NCBI GenBank assembly: GCA_048549915.1 | Contig: JBLYYE010000044.1 | Span: 1 to 64,000, forward strand | Direction: 5' to 3' | DNA from: LSUCC0057 sp048549915 | GTDB taxonomy: Bacteria; Pseudomonadota; Gammaproteobacteria; Pseudomonadales; Porticoccaceae | Length of the DNA: 64,000 nt | Shown: in pieces, positions 34,210 through 42,826 of the stretch | Layout: every line of letters begins with the position of its first letter | How positions within the stretch are numbered: position 1 is the stretch's first letter | Position numbers and translations under genes: made by a program | Notes under the pieces: model-generated | Databases searched by the model: none | What the model saw: only the letters and a program-made list of their open reading frames with translations | What the model was told of the DNA's origin: nothing

Positions 34210-34860
34210 ATGATGCGAATTATTTTATTGGGCCCACCGGGTGCTGGCAAAGGGACTCAAGCTCAATTTATCACTGAGCATTACGGTATTCCTCAGATCT
34301 CTACGGGTGACATGTTGCGCGCTGCAGTTAAAGCCGGCAGCGAGCTGGGCTTAAAAGTAAAAGATATTATGGCCAGCGGCGGTTTGGTCTCCGATGAGAT
34401 CATTATCGCTTTGGTTAAAGAGCGAATTACCGCAGCCGATTGCGCCAACGGTTTTTTGTTTGATGGCTTCCCGCGCACTATTGTTCAGGCCGAGGCGATG
34501 CGCGATGCCAATGTTGCTATCGATGCTGTGGTTGAAATCGCAGTTGACGATGAAGAGATCATCGCTCGTTTGAGTGGTCGCCGTGTTCATGAAGCCTCTG
34601 GGCGCGTCTATCATGTCAGCCACAATCCCCCAGCGGTTGAGGGTGTCGATGATGAAACGGGTGAACCATTGATCCAGCGTCTGGATGACAGTGAAGAGAC
34701 CGTGCGCAACCGCTTGGGTATCTATCACGATCAAACCAAGCCACTGATCGAATTTTATACTGCCGTGGCCGGTGCAGATAGCCGTGTGAAATTTGCCACA
34801 GTGAACGGCTCGGGAGCCCTGACGGAAGTACAGCAGCGTATTGTTAGCGCCCTCGCATAA
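34210..34860 (+). CDS. adk: Adenylate kinase
   Basis: A 216-residue enzyme interconverting AMP, ADP and ATP. GPPGAGKGTQ is the P-loop; GDMLRAAV and DGFPRTIVQAE hold AMP-site Arg residues. The long-form LID starts at GRRVHEASGRVYHV; it lacks a Cys4 zinc site, as in enterobacteria. GAGGAGAG precedes ATGATG, so the second ATG at 34213 is equally possible. The terminator at 34914-34950 lies after it. Confidence 0.97.
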   Translation: MMRIILLGPPGAGKGTQAQFITEHYGIPQISTGDMLRAAVKAGSELGLKVKDIMASGGLVSDEIIIALVKERITAADCANGFLFDGFPRTIVQAEAMRDANVAIDAVVEIAVDDEEIIARLSGRRVHEASGRVYHVSHNPPAVEGVDDETGEPLIQRLDDSEETVRNRLGIYHDQTKPLIEFYTAVAGADSRVKFATVNGSGALTEVQQRIVSALA

Positions 34861-34913
34861 GAGCTTTGCTGGCGCAGGCTAACAAGGCTGGAGCGCAGCG
34901 ACAAAGCGGTTTA

Positions 34914-34950
34914 AAATCCTCGTTTAGCTATTGTTAAACGGGGATTTTTT
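34914..34950 (+). terminator. Intrinsic terminator after adk
   Basis: AATCCTCGTTTA and TAAACGGGGATT form an imperfect but long stem with a short loop, followed by TTTTTT (34945-34950). It separates adk from tsaB. The in-frame TTG at 34931 lies inside it, which argues for the tsaB start at 34985. Confidence 0.7.
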
Positions 34951-34984
34951 ATTCCCCATCAATACACTTCAAAACAGGCACTGC

Positions 34985-35710
34985 ATGCCCGCTATTCTCG
35001 CTATTGAAACTTCTACGGCTGCCTGCTCGGTAGCGCTGCGCCATATCAGCGACACGGGTGAAGTGCGCGACTGGTGGCTGCAAAGTGATCAGCCGCGCAC
35101 ACACAGTGCCACTTTGTTGCAACTCATCGAGCAACTCCTCGAGCAGGCGCAGCTCGCGCGCACGCAACTCAGTGCGGTGGCTATCAGCACAGGCCCGGGC
35201 TCATTCACCGGTTTGCGCATCGGGCTGGCGGTAGCTCAGGGGTTGGCGGTCGGTTTGGCTCTGCCGCTGCTGCCGATAGACTCTCTGGAGGTGTTGGCCT
35301 CGACAGCTCAACAACAGCGCTCGCTGCCCGCCGGAGAGACACTGGTAGCAGTCACCGATGCGCGTATGCAGCAGTTTAATTTTGGCCACTTCACACTCGC
35401 ACAGGCTCAGCAGCGGCCGATTCGCAACGCACCCTTACAGCTGTGTGGGGTCGACCAGGTTGTGGAGCAGAGCCGTGCGGCACAAACGTTAGCTGGCGAA
35501 ATCTCTGGCTTACAATGTGACGATCTCGACCCAGTGAACTGTTTTGAAATACTGCCGCGCGCTGATGCGATGCTGGCTGCTGCACAGCAGCTGTTCACTG
35601 CGGGCGGCTGGCTGGTAGCTTCTAAAGTCGAGCTTATCTATCTGCGCGGCAGTGAGGCTTGGCAGAAACATCAGCCTATTATGTCGTCCAGCAGCAGTTC
35701 GCAAACGTGA
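34985..35710 (+). CDS. tsaB: tRNA t6A37 biosynthesis protein TsaB
   Basis: A 241-residue ASKHA-fold partner of TsaD in threonylcarbamoyl-adenosine formation. ILAIETSTAACSVAL and VAISTGPGSFTGLRIGLAVAQGLA are the diagnostic segments; the family's second half is less conserved, as expected. I use the ATG at 34985 because the longer in-frame start lies inside the adk terminator. The adk-tsaB order is common in pseudomonads. uppP starts 2 nt after its stop. Confidence 0.92.
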   Translation: MPAILAIETSTAACSVALRHISDTGEVRDWWLQSDQPRTHSATLLQLIEQLLEQAQLARTQLSAVAISTGPGSFTGLRIGLAVAQGLAVGLALPLLPIDSLEVLASTAQQQRSLPAGETLVAVTDARMQQFNFGHFTLAQAQQRPIRNAPLQLCGVDQVVEQSRAAQTLAGEISGLQCDDLDPVNCFEILPRADAMLAAAQQLFTAGGWLVASKVELIYLRGSEAWQKHQPIMSSSSSSQT

Positions 35711-35712
35711 CT

Positions 35713-36504
35713 ATGGAGAGTTTTCAGCTGTTTTTCCTGGCGTTGCTACAGGGGCTCACAGAGTTTCTGCCCATCTCTAGCTCTGCCCATCTTATATTGC
35801 CCAGCCAGCTACTGGGCTGGCAGGATCAAGGATTGGCCTTTGATGTCGCCGTGCATGTTGGCTCCCTGGCCGCGGTAGTGATCTACTTTCGGCAGCGTTT
35901 GGCGCAGTTGGCAGTGGCTTGGGGGCGACAGCTGGCCGGCAGTGCACGCAGTTCAGAGAGCGACTTGGCCTGGCTGTTGATGATAGCCACTGTCCCGGTC
36001 GGTTTGGCGGGTCTTCTGGGTGGTGATTTTATCGCCACCCATCTGCGCAGTGACTGGGTTATAGCGACCTCAACCGTCGTCTTTGGCCTGCTGTTGGGTC
36101 TAGCCGATCGATTTGGCGCCAAACAGCTGGTCGCTATAAGTTGGCGCGCCGCGCTGATTATCGGGCTGGCTCAAGTTTTAGCGCTCATTCCGGGTACCTC
36201 GCGCTCGGGCATCACGATTACCGCTGCACTACTGCTCGGTTATCGTCGCGCCGCTGCCGCTGAATTCTCGTTCTTGCTCTCTGTTCCGGTTATTGCCCTC
36301 AGTGGTCTCTATCTCGCTCTCGGGCTACTCACTCAAGGGGGCGTGCAGTGGGCAGTATTACTGATCGGCGCCTTGGTCTCCGGACTTGCGGCACATATCT
36401 GCATCGCGCTGTTTATGCGCTGGGTAGAGCGCATGGGTATGTGGCCTTTTGTAATTTATCGATTGCTGCTGGGTGCGCTGTTATTTATCTTAATCGCTCA
36501 TTAG
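35713..36504 (+). CDS. uppP: Undecaprenyl-diphosphatase UppP (BacA)
   Basis: A 263-residue membrane phosphatase recycling undecaprenyl pyrophosphate for peptidoglycan and polysaccharide synthesis. LLQGLTEFLPISSSAHLIL carries the conserved Glu/Ser/His and PGTSRSGITITAALLLG the Arg/Ser of the active site. About eight helices. The start at 35713 (ATGGAGAGT) directly follows tsaB; an in-frame upstream ATG at 35659 would sit inside tsaB. Confidence 0.94.
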   Translation: MESFQLFFLALLQGLTEFLPISSSAHLILPSQLLGWQDQGLAFDVAVHVGSLAAVVIYFRQRLAQLAVAWGRQLAGSARSSESDLAWLLMIATVPVGLAGLLGGDFIATHLRSDWVIATSTVVFGLLLGLADRFGAKQLVAISWRAALIIGLAQVLALIPGTSRSGITITAALLLGYRRAAAAEFSFLLSVPVIALSGLYLALGLLTQGGVQWAVLLIGALVSGLAAHICIALFMRWVERMGMWPFVIYRLLLGALLFILIAH

Positions 36505-36531
36505 TGGCGACAGTTTTTGGAGAGACCGGCA

Positions 36532-37422
36532 ATGCAGTCAAACCCAGAGTTACCCACCGTCGCTTTTATTGGTTTAGGGGTGATGGGTTTTCCCATGGCG
36601 GGCCATCTCGCTAAGGCTGGTTATCAGGTTCAGGTTTACAACCGCAGTAGCGATAAAGCTCAGCGCTGGGCCGGGCAATACTCCGGTACGGTTTGCGCGA
36701 CTCCGCGCGCCGCAGCGCAAGGTGCCCAGTGTGTGTTTACTTGTGTCGGCAACGACGACGACTTGCGCGCAGTACTTCTGGGTGAGCAGGGCGCCCTCGC
36801 TGGGCTTGAAGAGGGCGCAGTGGTGGTCGATCACAGCACAGTCTCTGTAGAGGTCTGTGAAGAGCTCGCCGAACTCTGCCAACAGCGGCAAGCTAGCTTC
36901 GTAGATGCGCCGATCTCGGGTGGTCAACAGGGGGCCGAAAACGGCGTACTGACAGTCATGTGTGGCGGCAGTCAGGCAGCGCTCGCCAATGCCACTGCGG
37001 CCATCGACTGTTACGCGCGCGCAGTCACCCATTTGGGCCCAGTCGGCAGTGGCCAACGTTGTAAGATGGTCAATCAGATCTGTATTGCAGGCCTGCTCCA
37101 AGGCTTGGCTGAGGGGCTCAATTTTGCTCAGCGCTCGGGGCTCGATCCAGCTCAAGTCGTCGATGTGATAAGCCGCGGTGCGGCGCAATCTTGGCAGATG
37201 GAAAATCGCGCTGCGACTATGTTGGCCGACCACTACGAGCACGGTTTTGCGGTGGATTGGATGGTCAAGGATCTAGGTATTGCCCAAGCCGAGGCGGAGC
37301 GCAACGGCAGCCAGCTACCGGTGGCGGCGACTGTGGCAAACTACTACCAAGAACTGCAAAAACGTGGCGGCGGGCGCTGGGATACCTCAAGTTTGCTGCG
37401 CCTACTGCAGACAGAACAATAA
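36532..37422 (+). CDS. NAD(P)-dependent beta-hydroxyacid dehydrogenase (3-HIBADH family)
   Basis: A 296-residue dehydrogenase with an N-terminal Rossmann fold FIGLGVMGFPMAGHL, the substrate motif DAPISGGQQGAENG, and the catalytic Lys in GSGQRCKMVNQI. Candidates are 3-hydroxyisobutyrate, tartronate semialdehyde or succinic semialdehyde reduction. RSSDKAQRW after the second strand favours NADP. I take the ATG at 36532, with GGAG 9 nt upstream. It lies in a run with uppP and the aminopeptidase, but I see no functional link. Confidence 0.88.
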   Translation: MQSNPELPTVAFIGLGVMGFPMAGHLAKAGYQVQVYNRSSDKAQRWAGQYSGTVCATPRAAAQGAQCVFTCVGNDDDLRAVLLGEQGALAGLEEGAVVVDHSTVSVEVCEELAELCQQRQASFVDAPISGGQQGAENGVLTVMCGGSQAALANATAAIDCYARAVTHLGPVGSGQRCKMVNQICIAGLLQGLAEGLNFAQRSGLDPAQVVDVISRGAAQSWQMENRAATMLADHYEHGFAVDWMVKDLGIAQAEAERNGSQLPVAATVANYYQELQKRGGGRWDTSSLLRLLQTEQ

Positions 37423-37448
37423 CTAATAGAGAGTCCAAGGAGAATAGT

Positions 37449-38735
37449 ATGGCCGATAGCGGTCTGTTGAATGGTCAATTAATGGCTTTTTTGGATGCTT
37501 CGCCAACCCCCTTTCACGCTGTTGAGAGTATGCAAGGGCTGCTCAACGAGGCAGGTTTTAGCCGTCTGGATGAGAGCCAAGAGTGGCAGCTCGAAGCGGG
37601 GGGGCGCTATTATTTAACCCGCAACGGCAGCTCGATTATTGCGTTTGTTCACGGCAGTGAAGATGCCGCAACAGGTGGTCTGCGTATGATCGGCGCCCAT
37701 ACCGACAGCCCCTGCCTGATGGTAAAGCCCAACGCAGATATCTTTGCCCACGGCTATCACCAACTCAGTGTCGAGGTTTACGGTGGTGCACTGTTAAACC
37801 CCTGGTTTGATCGCGATTTGAGTATTGCTGGACGCCTGGTGTTCAGCGATGAGCAGGGCCTGTTGCGCTCGCGCACGGTCGACTTTAAACGGCCAATGGC
37901 GGTTATTCCCAGTCTGGCCATCCATCTCGACCGCGAGGCTAACAGCCGCCGCACCATCAATCCGCAAACCGATATAAAACCGATCTTGCTGCAAGGTGGC
38001 GAGAGCCCTTTCAACGACATAGTCAGCGCAGAATTTCTCCGCGCAGGCGAGCAATTAGTTGACTATGAGTTGGCCCTTTACGACTGCAGTCGCGCTGCAT
38101 TCAGTGGTGTTAACAGTGAATTTATTAGCAGTGCCCGCTTGGATAACTTGCTCAGTTGCTTTGCCGGGCTTCAAGCATTGTTAAACGCAGATAGCCGCCA
38201 CACCGCTGTGCTGGTCTGCAATGACCACGAAGAGGTAGGCTCTGTCTCTGCGGTAGGTGCTGACGGGCCGTTTTTACAGACCCTGTTAGCCCGCCTGTGT
38301 GGCCAGCAGCTCGATACAGTATTGGCCGCCTCGCTGCTGCTCTCATGTGACAACGCCCACGCTCTCCACCCCAATTTCCCCGCAGTGCACGACACTGAAC
38401 ACTTGCCAGCGCTCAATGGTGGCCCGGTGATTAAAACCAATGTTAAGCAGCGCTATGCCAGCAATGCATTGGGTAGTGCCCTGGTTAAGCAGCTCGGAAA
38501 GCAGTGCGGCGTACCGCTACAGAGTTTTGCCGCGCGCAACGATATGGGTTGTGGCAGTACCATTGGACCGATAAGTGCTGCAAAGCTTGGCGTTAATACT
38601 CTGGATATCGGCATTGCTCAGTTGGCTATGCACTCGTGCAGAGAGCTGACCGGTGCTCGCGATCCTGCGCGTCTGGTTGAATTGCTCGCCGCTTTCATTA
38701 ATAGTGGCGCCCCTCTTACCGTGGTGGCCGAATAA
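37449..38735 (+). CDS. apeB: M18-family aspartyl aminopeptidase
   Basis: A 428-residue cytosolic zinc aminopeptidase. GAHTDSPCLMVKPN, NDHEEVGSVSAVGADG and SCDNAHALHPNFP supply dinuclear zinc ligands and the catalytic Glu; NDMGCGSTIGPISAAKLG completes the site. AAGGAG is 6 nt before the ATG at 37449. The same frame is open upstream into the dehydrogenase gene, but that extension is not family-like. trpS follows 32 nt downstream. Confidence 0.93.
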   Translation: MADSGLLNGQLMAFLDASPTPFHAVESMQGLLNEAGFSRLDESQEWQLEAGGRYYLTRNGSSIIAFVHGSEDAATGGLRMIGAHTDSPCLMVKPNADIFAHGYHQLSVEVYGGALLNPWFDRDLSIAGRLVFSDEQGLLRSRTVDFKRPMAVIPSLAIHLDREANSRRTINPQTDIKPILLQGGESPFNDIVSAEFLRAGEQLVDYELALYDCSRAAFSGVNSEFISSARLDNLLSCFAGLQALLNADSRHTAVLVCNDHEEVGSVSAVGADGPFLQTLLARLCGQQLDTVLAASLLLSCDNAHALHPNFPAVHDTEHLPALNGGPVIKTNVKQRYASNALGSALVKQLGKQCGVPLQSFAARNDMGCGSTIGPISAAKLGVNTLDIGIAQLAMHSCRELTGARDPARLVELLAAFINSGAPLTVVAE

Positions 38736-38767
38736 TTGACCACCTTAGCTAACAACGAGAAATCACT

Positions 38768-39790
38768 ATGAGCGATAGCGAAACGGCAAAAGTTCGCGTT
38801 CTTACCGGCATCACTACCTCGGGGACCCCGCACTTGGGTAATTATGTCGGTGCCATCCGCCCCGCGATTGAAGCCAGCCGCGACAGTTCGCAGCAGAGCT
38901 ACTATTTTTTAGCCGACTACCACGCGCTAATAAAATCACATGATCCCGCTCTAGTGCAGCAGTCTACGCTGGAAGTGGCCGCCACCTGGCTGGCGTTTGG
39001 TTTGAATACTGACAGCGCACTTTTCTACCGTCAGTCCGATGTCCCAGAGATCCCTGAGCTCACCTGGTATCTCACCTGCATGGCGGCCAAAGGCTTAATG
39101 AACCGCAGTCACGCTTATAAAGCGGCAGTGCAAGAGAACAGCGAAAAAGGTGAGGATGCAGATTTTGGTGTCACCATGGGACTGTTTAGCTACCCTATTT
39201 TAATGGCAGCCGATATCTTGATTTTTAACGCCCAGCGCGTGCCAGTAGGGCGCGATCAGATTCAACATGTCGAAATGGCGCGCGATATGGCGCAGCGCTT
39301 TAACCACCACTACGGCGAGTACTTTACTCTGCCAGAGGCGGTGGTCGACGATAAAGTCGCTGTCTTACAGGGGCTCGATGGTCGCAAAATGAGCAAGAGC
39401 TACGGCAATACTATTCCTCTATTTGAGGACGAGAAAAAACTGCGCAAAAAAATTAACAAAATTAAAACTAACTTACTTGAACCAGGCGATCCCAAAGATC
39501 CCGACGATTCGGCGCTGTTTCAAATCTGGCAGGCGTTTGCTACACCTGAGCAGTCCGCTCAGATGCGCACTGCTTTCGCTGAAGGGATTGGCTGGGGAGA
39601 GGCTAAAAAACAGTTGTTTGAGTTGGTTAACAGCCAGTTGGCTGAACCTCGCGAGCGCTATCAAGAGCTTATTGCCAATCCTGCAGAGATCGAAGCGGTA
39701 CTTCAGCGCGGTGCTGAACGCGCCCGAGCAGAGGCAGCGCCACTTCTGGCTAAATTGCGCCGCGCTGTGGGTATTCGGCCGCTGGGTTGA
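38768..39790 (+). CDS. trpS: Tryptophanyl-tRNA synthetase
   Basis: A 340-residue class I synthetase. TPHLGNYVGAI is the HIGH-type motif and GRKMSKSYGN the KMSKS loop; DQIQHVEMARDMAQRFN binds Trp-AMP. The anticodon-binding end (PREPRYQELIANP-like helix) is complete. It lies alone between the M18 peptidase and a promoter-preceded cytochrome gene. Confidence 0.96.
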   Translation: MSDSETAKVRVLTGITTSGTPHLGNYVGAIRPAIEASRDSSQQSYYFLADYHALIKSHDPALVQQSTLEVAATWLAFGLNTDSALFYRQSDVPEIPELTWYLTCMAAKGLMNRSHAYKAAVQENSEKGEDADFGVTMGLFSYPILMAADILIFNAQRVPVGRDQIQHVEMARDMAQRFNHHYGEYFTLPEAVVDDKVAVLQGLDGRKMSKSYGNTIPLFEDEKKLRKKINKIKTNLLEPGDPKDPDDSALFQIWQAFATPEQSAQMRTAFAEGIGWGEAKKQLFELVNSQLAEPRERYQELIANPAEIEAVLQRGAERARAEAAPLLAKLRRAVGIRPLG

Positions 39791-39804
39791 GTGCCGCCAA
39801 TACT

Positions 39805-39833
39805 CTGGCAAAGCGACCGGTTTGTCGTATAAT
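39805..39833 (+). promoter_or_regulatory. Candidate sigma-70 promoter of the cytochrome c5-like gene
   Basis: CTGGCA (39805-39810), 17-nt spacer and perfect TATAAT (39828-39833), about 40 nt upstream of the start codon at 39873. Confidence 0.55.
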
Positions 39834-39872
39834 GCCGCCCAAATAATTTTGTTTTAAACCGTGGAGACCACC

Positions 39873-40307
39873 ATGTTGAATTTGACTCGCACCGCCCTAG
39901 TTGCTGCCACCCTGTTGGTAGTTGCTTGTAATCCCAACAATGGCCCGGCAGAGCTGACCGAAAAACAGACTTCTGCGGTGGCTGAGCGCATTGCGCCACA
40001 CGGCCAACTTGCTATGGAAGGTGATGCGATGACGGCGCCGCCCGTGGCTGCCGGTGGTGTTGCCCGGTCAGGCGAAGATATCTATAACAGCAACTGCGTG
40101 GCCTGCCACAGCAGTGGTGCGATGGGTGCTCCCAAGCTGGGTGATGCCGGTGCTTGGGCCGCGCGTATTGATGCCAAAGGTTTAGAGACAATCTATGCCA
40201 ATGCCATCAATGGTATTGGTATGATGCCAGCTATGGGTACTTGTATGAGCTGCTCTGACGACGATATTAGAGCCACTACCGATTACATGGTTGAGAACTC
40301 GCAGTAA
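39873..40307 (+). CDS. Cytochrome c5-like lipoprotein
   Basis: A 144-residue monohaem cytochrome with a lipoprotein signal (LVVAC, acylated Cys19), so it is likely membrane-anchored in the periplasm. Haem site CVACH (C75, C78, H79). The tail GMMPAMGTCMSCSDDDIRATTDYMV has the Met ligand and the extra Cys pair diagnostic of cytochrome c5. I use the ATG at 39873; the in-frame GTG at 39861 is part of the GTGGAG ribosome site. It has its own promoter and terminator. Confidence 0.88.
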   Translation: MLNLTRTALVAATLLVVACNPNNGPAELTEKQTSAVAERIAPHGQLAMEGDAMTAPPVAAGGVARSGEDIYNSNCVACHSSGAMGAPKLGDAGAWAARIDAKGLETIYANAINGIGMMPAMGTCMSCSDDDIRATTDYMVENSQ

Positions 40308-40336
40308 TTTTTTATCGCTGCTAAAGTATTAAATAG

Positions 40337-40358
40337 GCCCGCATTAGCGGGCTTTTTT
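40337..40358 (+). terminator. Intrinsic terminator after the cytochrome c5-like gene
   Basis: GCCCGC-ATTA-GCGGGC forms a perfect 6-bp stem with a 4-nt loop, followed directly by six T. Confidence 0.88.
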
Positions 40359-40404
40359 ATTTGAAATTGATCGCCAAGTTACGCGGAGTTAAATGGAGAG
40401 AACA

Positions 40405-41574
40405 ATGAAAATTACTGTAGTAGGCAGTGGTTATGTGGGTATGTCTAATGCTGTATTGATCGCCCAGCGCCACGAGGTAGCTATTCTTGATATCGATGCC
40501 GAACGGGTGGCAATGATCAACCGCGGCCAAGCGCCGATAGAGGACAGCGAGTTGTCACAGTACCTAGCTGCCGGTGCACTGCAGCTCACTGCAACCACCG
40601 ATGCGGCCACTGCCTATGCGGATGCCGACTACGTGATTGTGGCAACGCCCACTGATTACGATCCTGAGACCAACTACTTTAATACCGGCACAGTTGAGGC
40701 GGTCACAGAGCAAGCTTTAGCGCACAACACAACGGCTACCGTGGTGATTAAGTCGACTATCCCGGTCGGTTTTACTGTCGGCTTACGCACAAAATTACAC
40801 AGTGATAGGGTGATTTTTTCGCCAGAATTTTTGCGTGAAGGTACCGCGCTTTACGACAACCTACACCCTTCGCGGATTATTGTCGGCGGCCAAGATGCCC
40901 CAGCCCAGGGTTTTGCCCAGCTGCTGCGCGAGGCCTCATTAAAGCCGGAAGTAGAAGTCCTTCTAACTGACTCCACCGAGGCCGAGGCGATCAAACTGTT
41001 TGCCAACACCTATTTGGCGATGCGCGTAGCATTTTTTAATGAGCTCGACAGTTATGCTCAAGTGCACCAACTCGACAGCCGACAAATTATTCAGGGTGTC
41101 GGCTTGGATCCCCGCATTGGCACCCACTACAACAACCCCTCGTTTGGCTACGGTGGCTACTGTCTGCCCAAAGACACCAAACAGCTACTGGCCAACTACG
41201 CCGATGTGCCGAGCAATATGATTAAGGCGATTGTCGATGCCAATTCGACCCGCAAAGATTTTATTGCCGACTCAATTATGGCGCAGCAGCCGCAAACGGT
41301 GGGTATCTATCGCCTAGTGATGAAGGCGGGCTCGGATAACTATCGCGCCTCGGCAATGCAGGGAGTGATGAAGCGACTCAAAGCCAAAGGTGTTGAAGTG
41401 GTCGTCTATGAGCCGACAATTGCCGAGAGCCACTTCTTCAACTCTGAGGTGGTAAACGATTTGACCGCGTTTAAAGCTCGCTGCGATTTGATTGTCAGCA
41501 ATCGTATGGGTGCCGATCTTGATGATGTCGCCACGAAAGTCTTTACTCGCGACCTGTTTGGCGGCGACTTCTAA
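40405..41574 (+). CDS. ugd: UDP-glucose 6-dehydrogenase
   Basis: A 389-residue enzyme oxidising UDP-glucose to UDP-glucuronate, a precursor for acidic surface polysaccharides. The Rossmann start is ITVVGSGYVGMSNAVLIAQ; the catalytic Cys is in PSFGYGGYCLPKDTKQL; STIPVGFT and SPEFLREGTALYDNL match the short E. coli-type family. The ATG at 40405 has GGAG 7 nt upstream; an earlier ATG at 40393 overlaps that site. No polysaccharide genes lie beside it. Its stop overlaps convergent AraC-type gene by 4 nt. Confidence 0.93.
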   Translation: MKITVVGSGYVGMSNAVLIAQRHEVAILDIDAERVAMINRGQAPIEDSELSQYLAAGALQLTATTDAATAYADADYVIVATPTDYDPETNYFNTGTVEAVTEQALAHNTTATVVIKSTIPVGFTVGLRTKLHSDRVIFSPEFLREGTALYDNLHPSRIIVGGQDAPAQGFAQLLREASLKPEVEVLLTDSTEAEAIKLFANTYLAMRVAFFNELDSYAQVHQLDSRQIIQGVGLDPRIGTHYNNPSFGYGGYCLPKDTKQLLANYADVPSNMIKAIVDANSTRKDFIADSIMAQQPQTVGIYRLVMKAGSDNYRASAMQGVMKRLKAKGVEVVVYEPTIAESHFFNSEVVNDLTAFKARCDLIVSNRMGADLDDVATKVFTRDLFGGDF

Positions 41575-42590
41575 ACGGAGCTATTACCGCTGCGGCTGCG
41601 CAGATAGCTGCGCGGTGGTACGCCGGTCCACTGTTTGAAGGCGCGGGTAAAAGAGCGCGGCTCGGCAAAGCCCAGCTGCTGCGAGAGAGTCTCTACGGAG
41701 AGATGGTGGTCTGCTAGTTTTTCCAGTGCGTATTCGCGCCGATAGTTGTCTTTGATCTTCTGGTAGCTGCTGCCGTGTTCGCGCAACCTGCGGTGGAGCG
41801 TTTGGCTGCTGACCCCCAAAACTTCAGCGACCTGGTTGAGTGTCGGCAGCGCGGCGCTGTTGCGATGCTCACTGCTAATTAGCCTTTCTACACGCCGTTC
41901 GAAGCTACTGTCGCGTCCGGGTATGGTCATCACATCCGCAGGGGCATTGCGCAAGTAGGCGGCCAGTTCATCGCGGCTGCGCAAAAGTGGGCGCTCTAAT
42001 TGGTTGGCGTCAAATACCAGGCGGTTGGCACTCTGTTTATAGAGCAGTTTGCCTGGGAACATAATCTCCAGCTCGCTGTGGTGATTCGGGCGGCTAAAAG
42101 TGAACTGGGTCTCTTCTAGAACAATCGGATTGCCGATCATCCAACTGGGAAAACGGTGCCAAATTACCAGCCAAAATTCGCTCATGAAATGATCGGGGTC
42201 GAGCTCAGGGTCGGCCATATTGAACGCCAGCGCTGCTCTTGAGCCAGAGCGTTCAAGTTTCATAACAATGCCGGGGTTCACCAAGTTGTAAAACTCTACG
42301 GCTCGGGCGAGCAGTTCACCCAGGTTGGCCAGCCCTGCGACCAGTTCACACATGGTGGCAAACAAACCAACTCGGCAAGATTGTGCGGTAAAACCCATAT
42401 ACTCATCATCGAGCTCTTCCTGTACCGATTTAAACAGCCGCGCTACCTGGTCGGTATGAATGCGCCCTTGTGGGCTATGTAGAACGGCAGGGTTGATACC
42501 GGCGCGCTCGAGTAGAAGCTGTTGCGAGCCGCCGCTACTGCGTACAGCGTGTAGGCAGGCGATGACATGGTGGTGGCAGATAGTGGCCAA
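41571..42590 (-). CDS. AraC-family transcriptional regulator (OruR-like)
   Basis: About 339 residues. An N-terminal arabinose-binding-like regulatory domain (about 1-215) precedes two C-terminal helix-turn-helix units: LNQVAEVLGVSSQTLHRRL and VETLSQQLGFAEPRSFTRAFKQWTG. I choose the TTG at 42590 because GGAGGAG lies 6 nt upstream; an ATG at 42611 and a GTG at 42632 in frame lack such a site. It is divergent from the methylmalonyl-CoA mutase operon, so it may respond to a propionate- or branched-chain-derived signal (inference). Confidence 0.85.
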   Translation of the reverse strand: MATICHHHVIACLHAVRSSGGSQQLLLERAGINPAVLHSPQGRIHTDQVARLFKSVQEELDDEYMGFTAQSCRVGLFATMCELVAGLANLGELLARAVEFYNLVNPGIVMKLERSGSRAALAFNMADPELDPDHFMSEFWLVIWHRFPSWMIGNPIVLEETQFTFSRPNHHSELEIMFPGKLLYKQSANRLVFDANQLERPLLRSRDELAAYLRNAPADVMTIPGRDSSFERRVERLISSEHRNSAALPTLNQVAEVLGVSSQTLHRRLREHGSSYQKIKDNYRREYALEKLADHHLSVETLSQQLGFAEPRSFTRAFKQWTGVPPRSYLRSRSGNSSV

Positions 42591-42737
42591 TATTGACTCC
42601 TCCAAGGGCATCCGATTGCGCTTGCAACGCACCGCTTGCCAATAGTATTTGTGATATTTTTAGTTATTCTAACCCAATTGCTCGGCAGATTTAGGTGATA
42701 TCTGATAAAAAATGTGAGTATTTTTGATCGATTTAGC

Positions 42738-42760
42738 CCTAGCCCTACCCGCTAGGCTAG
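42738..42760. promoter_or_regulatory. Inverted repeat in the regulator-mutase spacer
   Basis: CCTAGCC..GGCTAG arms (CTAGCC at 42739-42744, GGCTAG at 42755-42760) flank a 10-nt centre in the 236-bp divergent spacer. It is a candidate operator for the adjacent AraC-type regulator, by position only. Confidence 0.3.
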
Positions 42761-42826
42761 CTCATCATGTCTTACTTAACAGGCGTCTAACAGTGGCCGT
42801 GATAAGGTGTTTTGGAGTAATAGATC

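Noticed and set aside
34931..34984. Upstream extension of tsaB from a TTG
   Set aside because: It starts inside the adk terminator, and the extra residues are not family-like.
36574..37242. 222-residue frame opposite the dehydrogenase gene
   Set aside because: Antisense shadow of a complete enzyme with no supporting signals.
37191..37448. N-terminal extension of the M18 aminopeptidase
   Set aside because: It overlaps the dehydrogenase gene, and AAGGAG marks the start at 37449.
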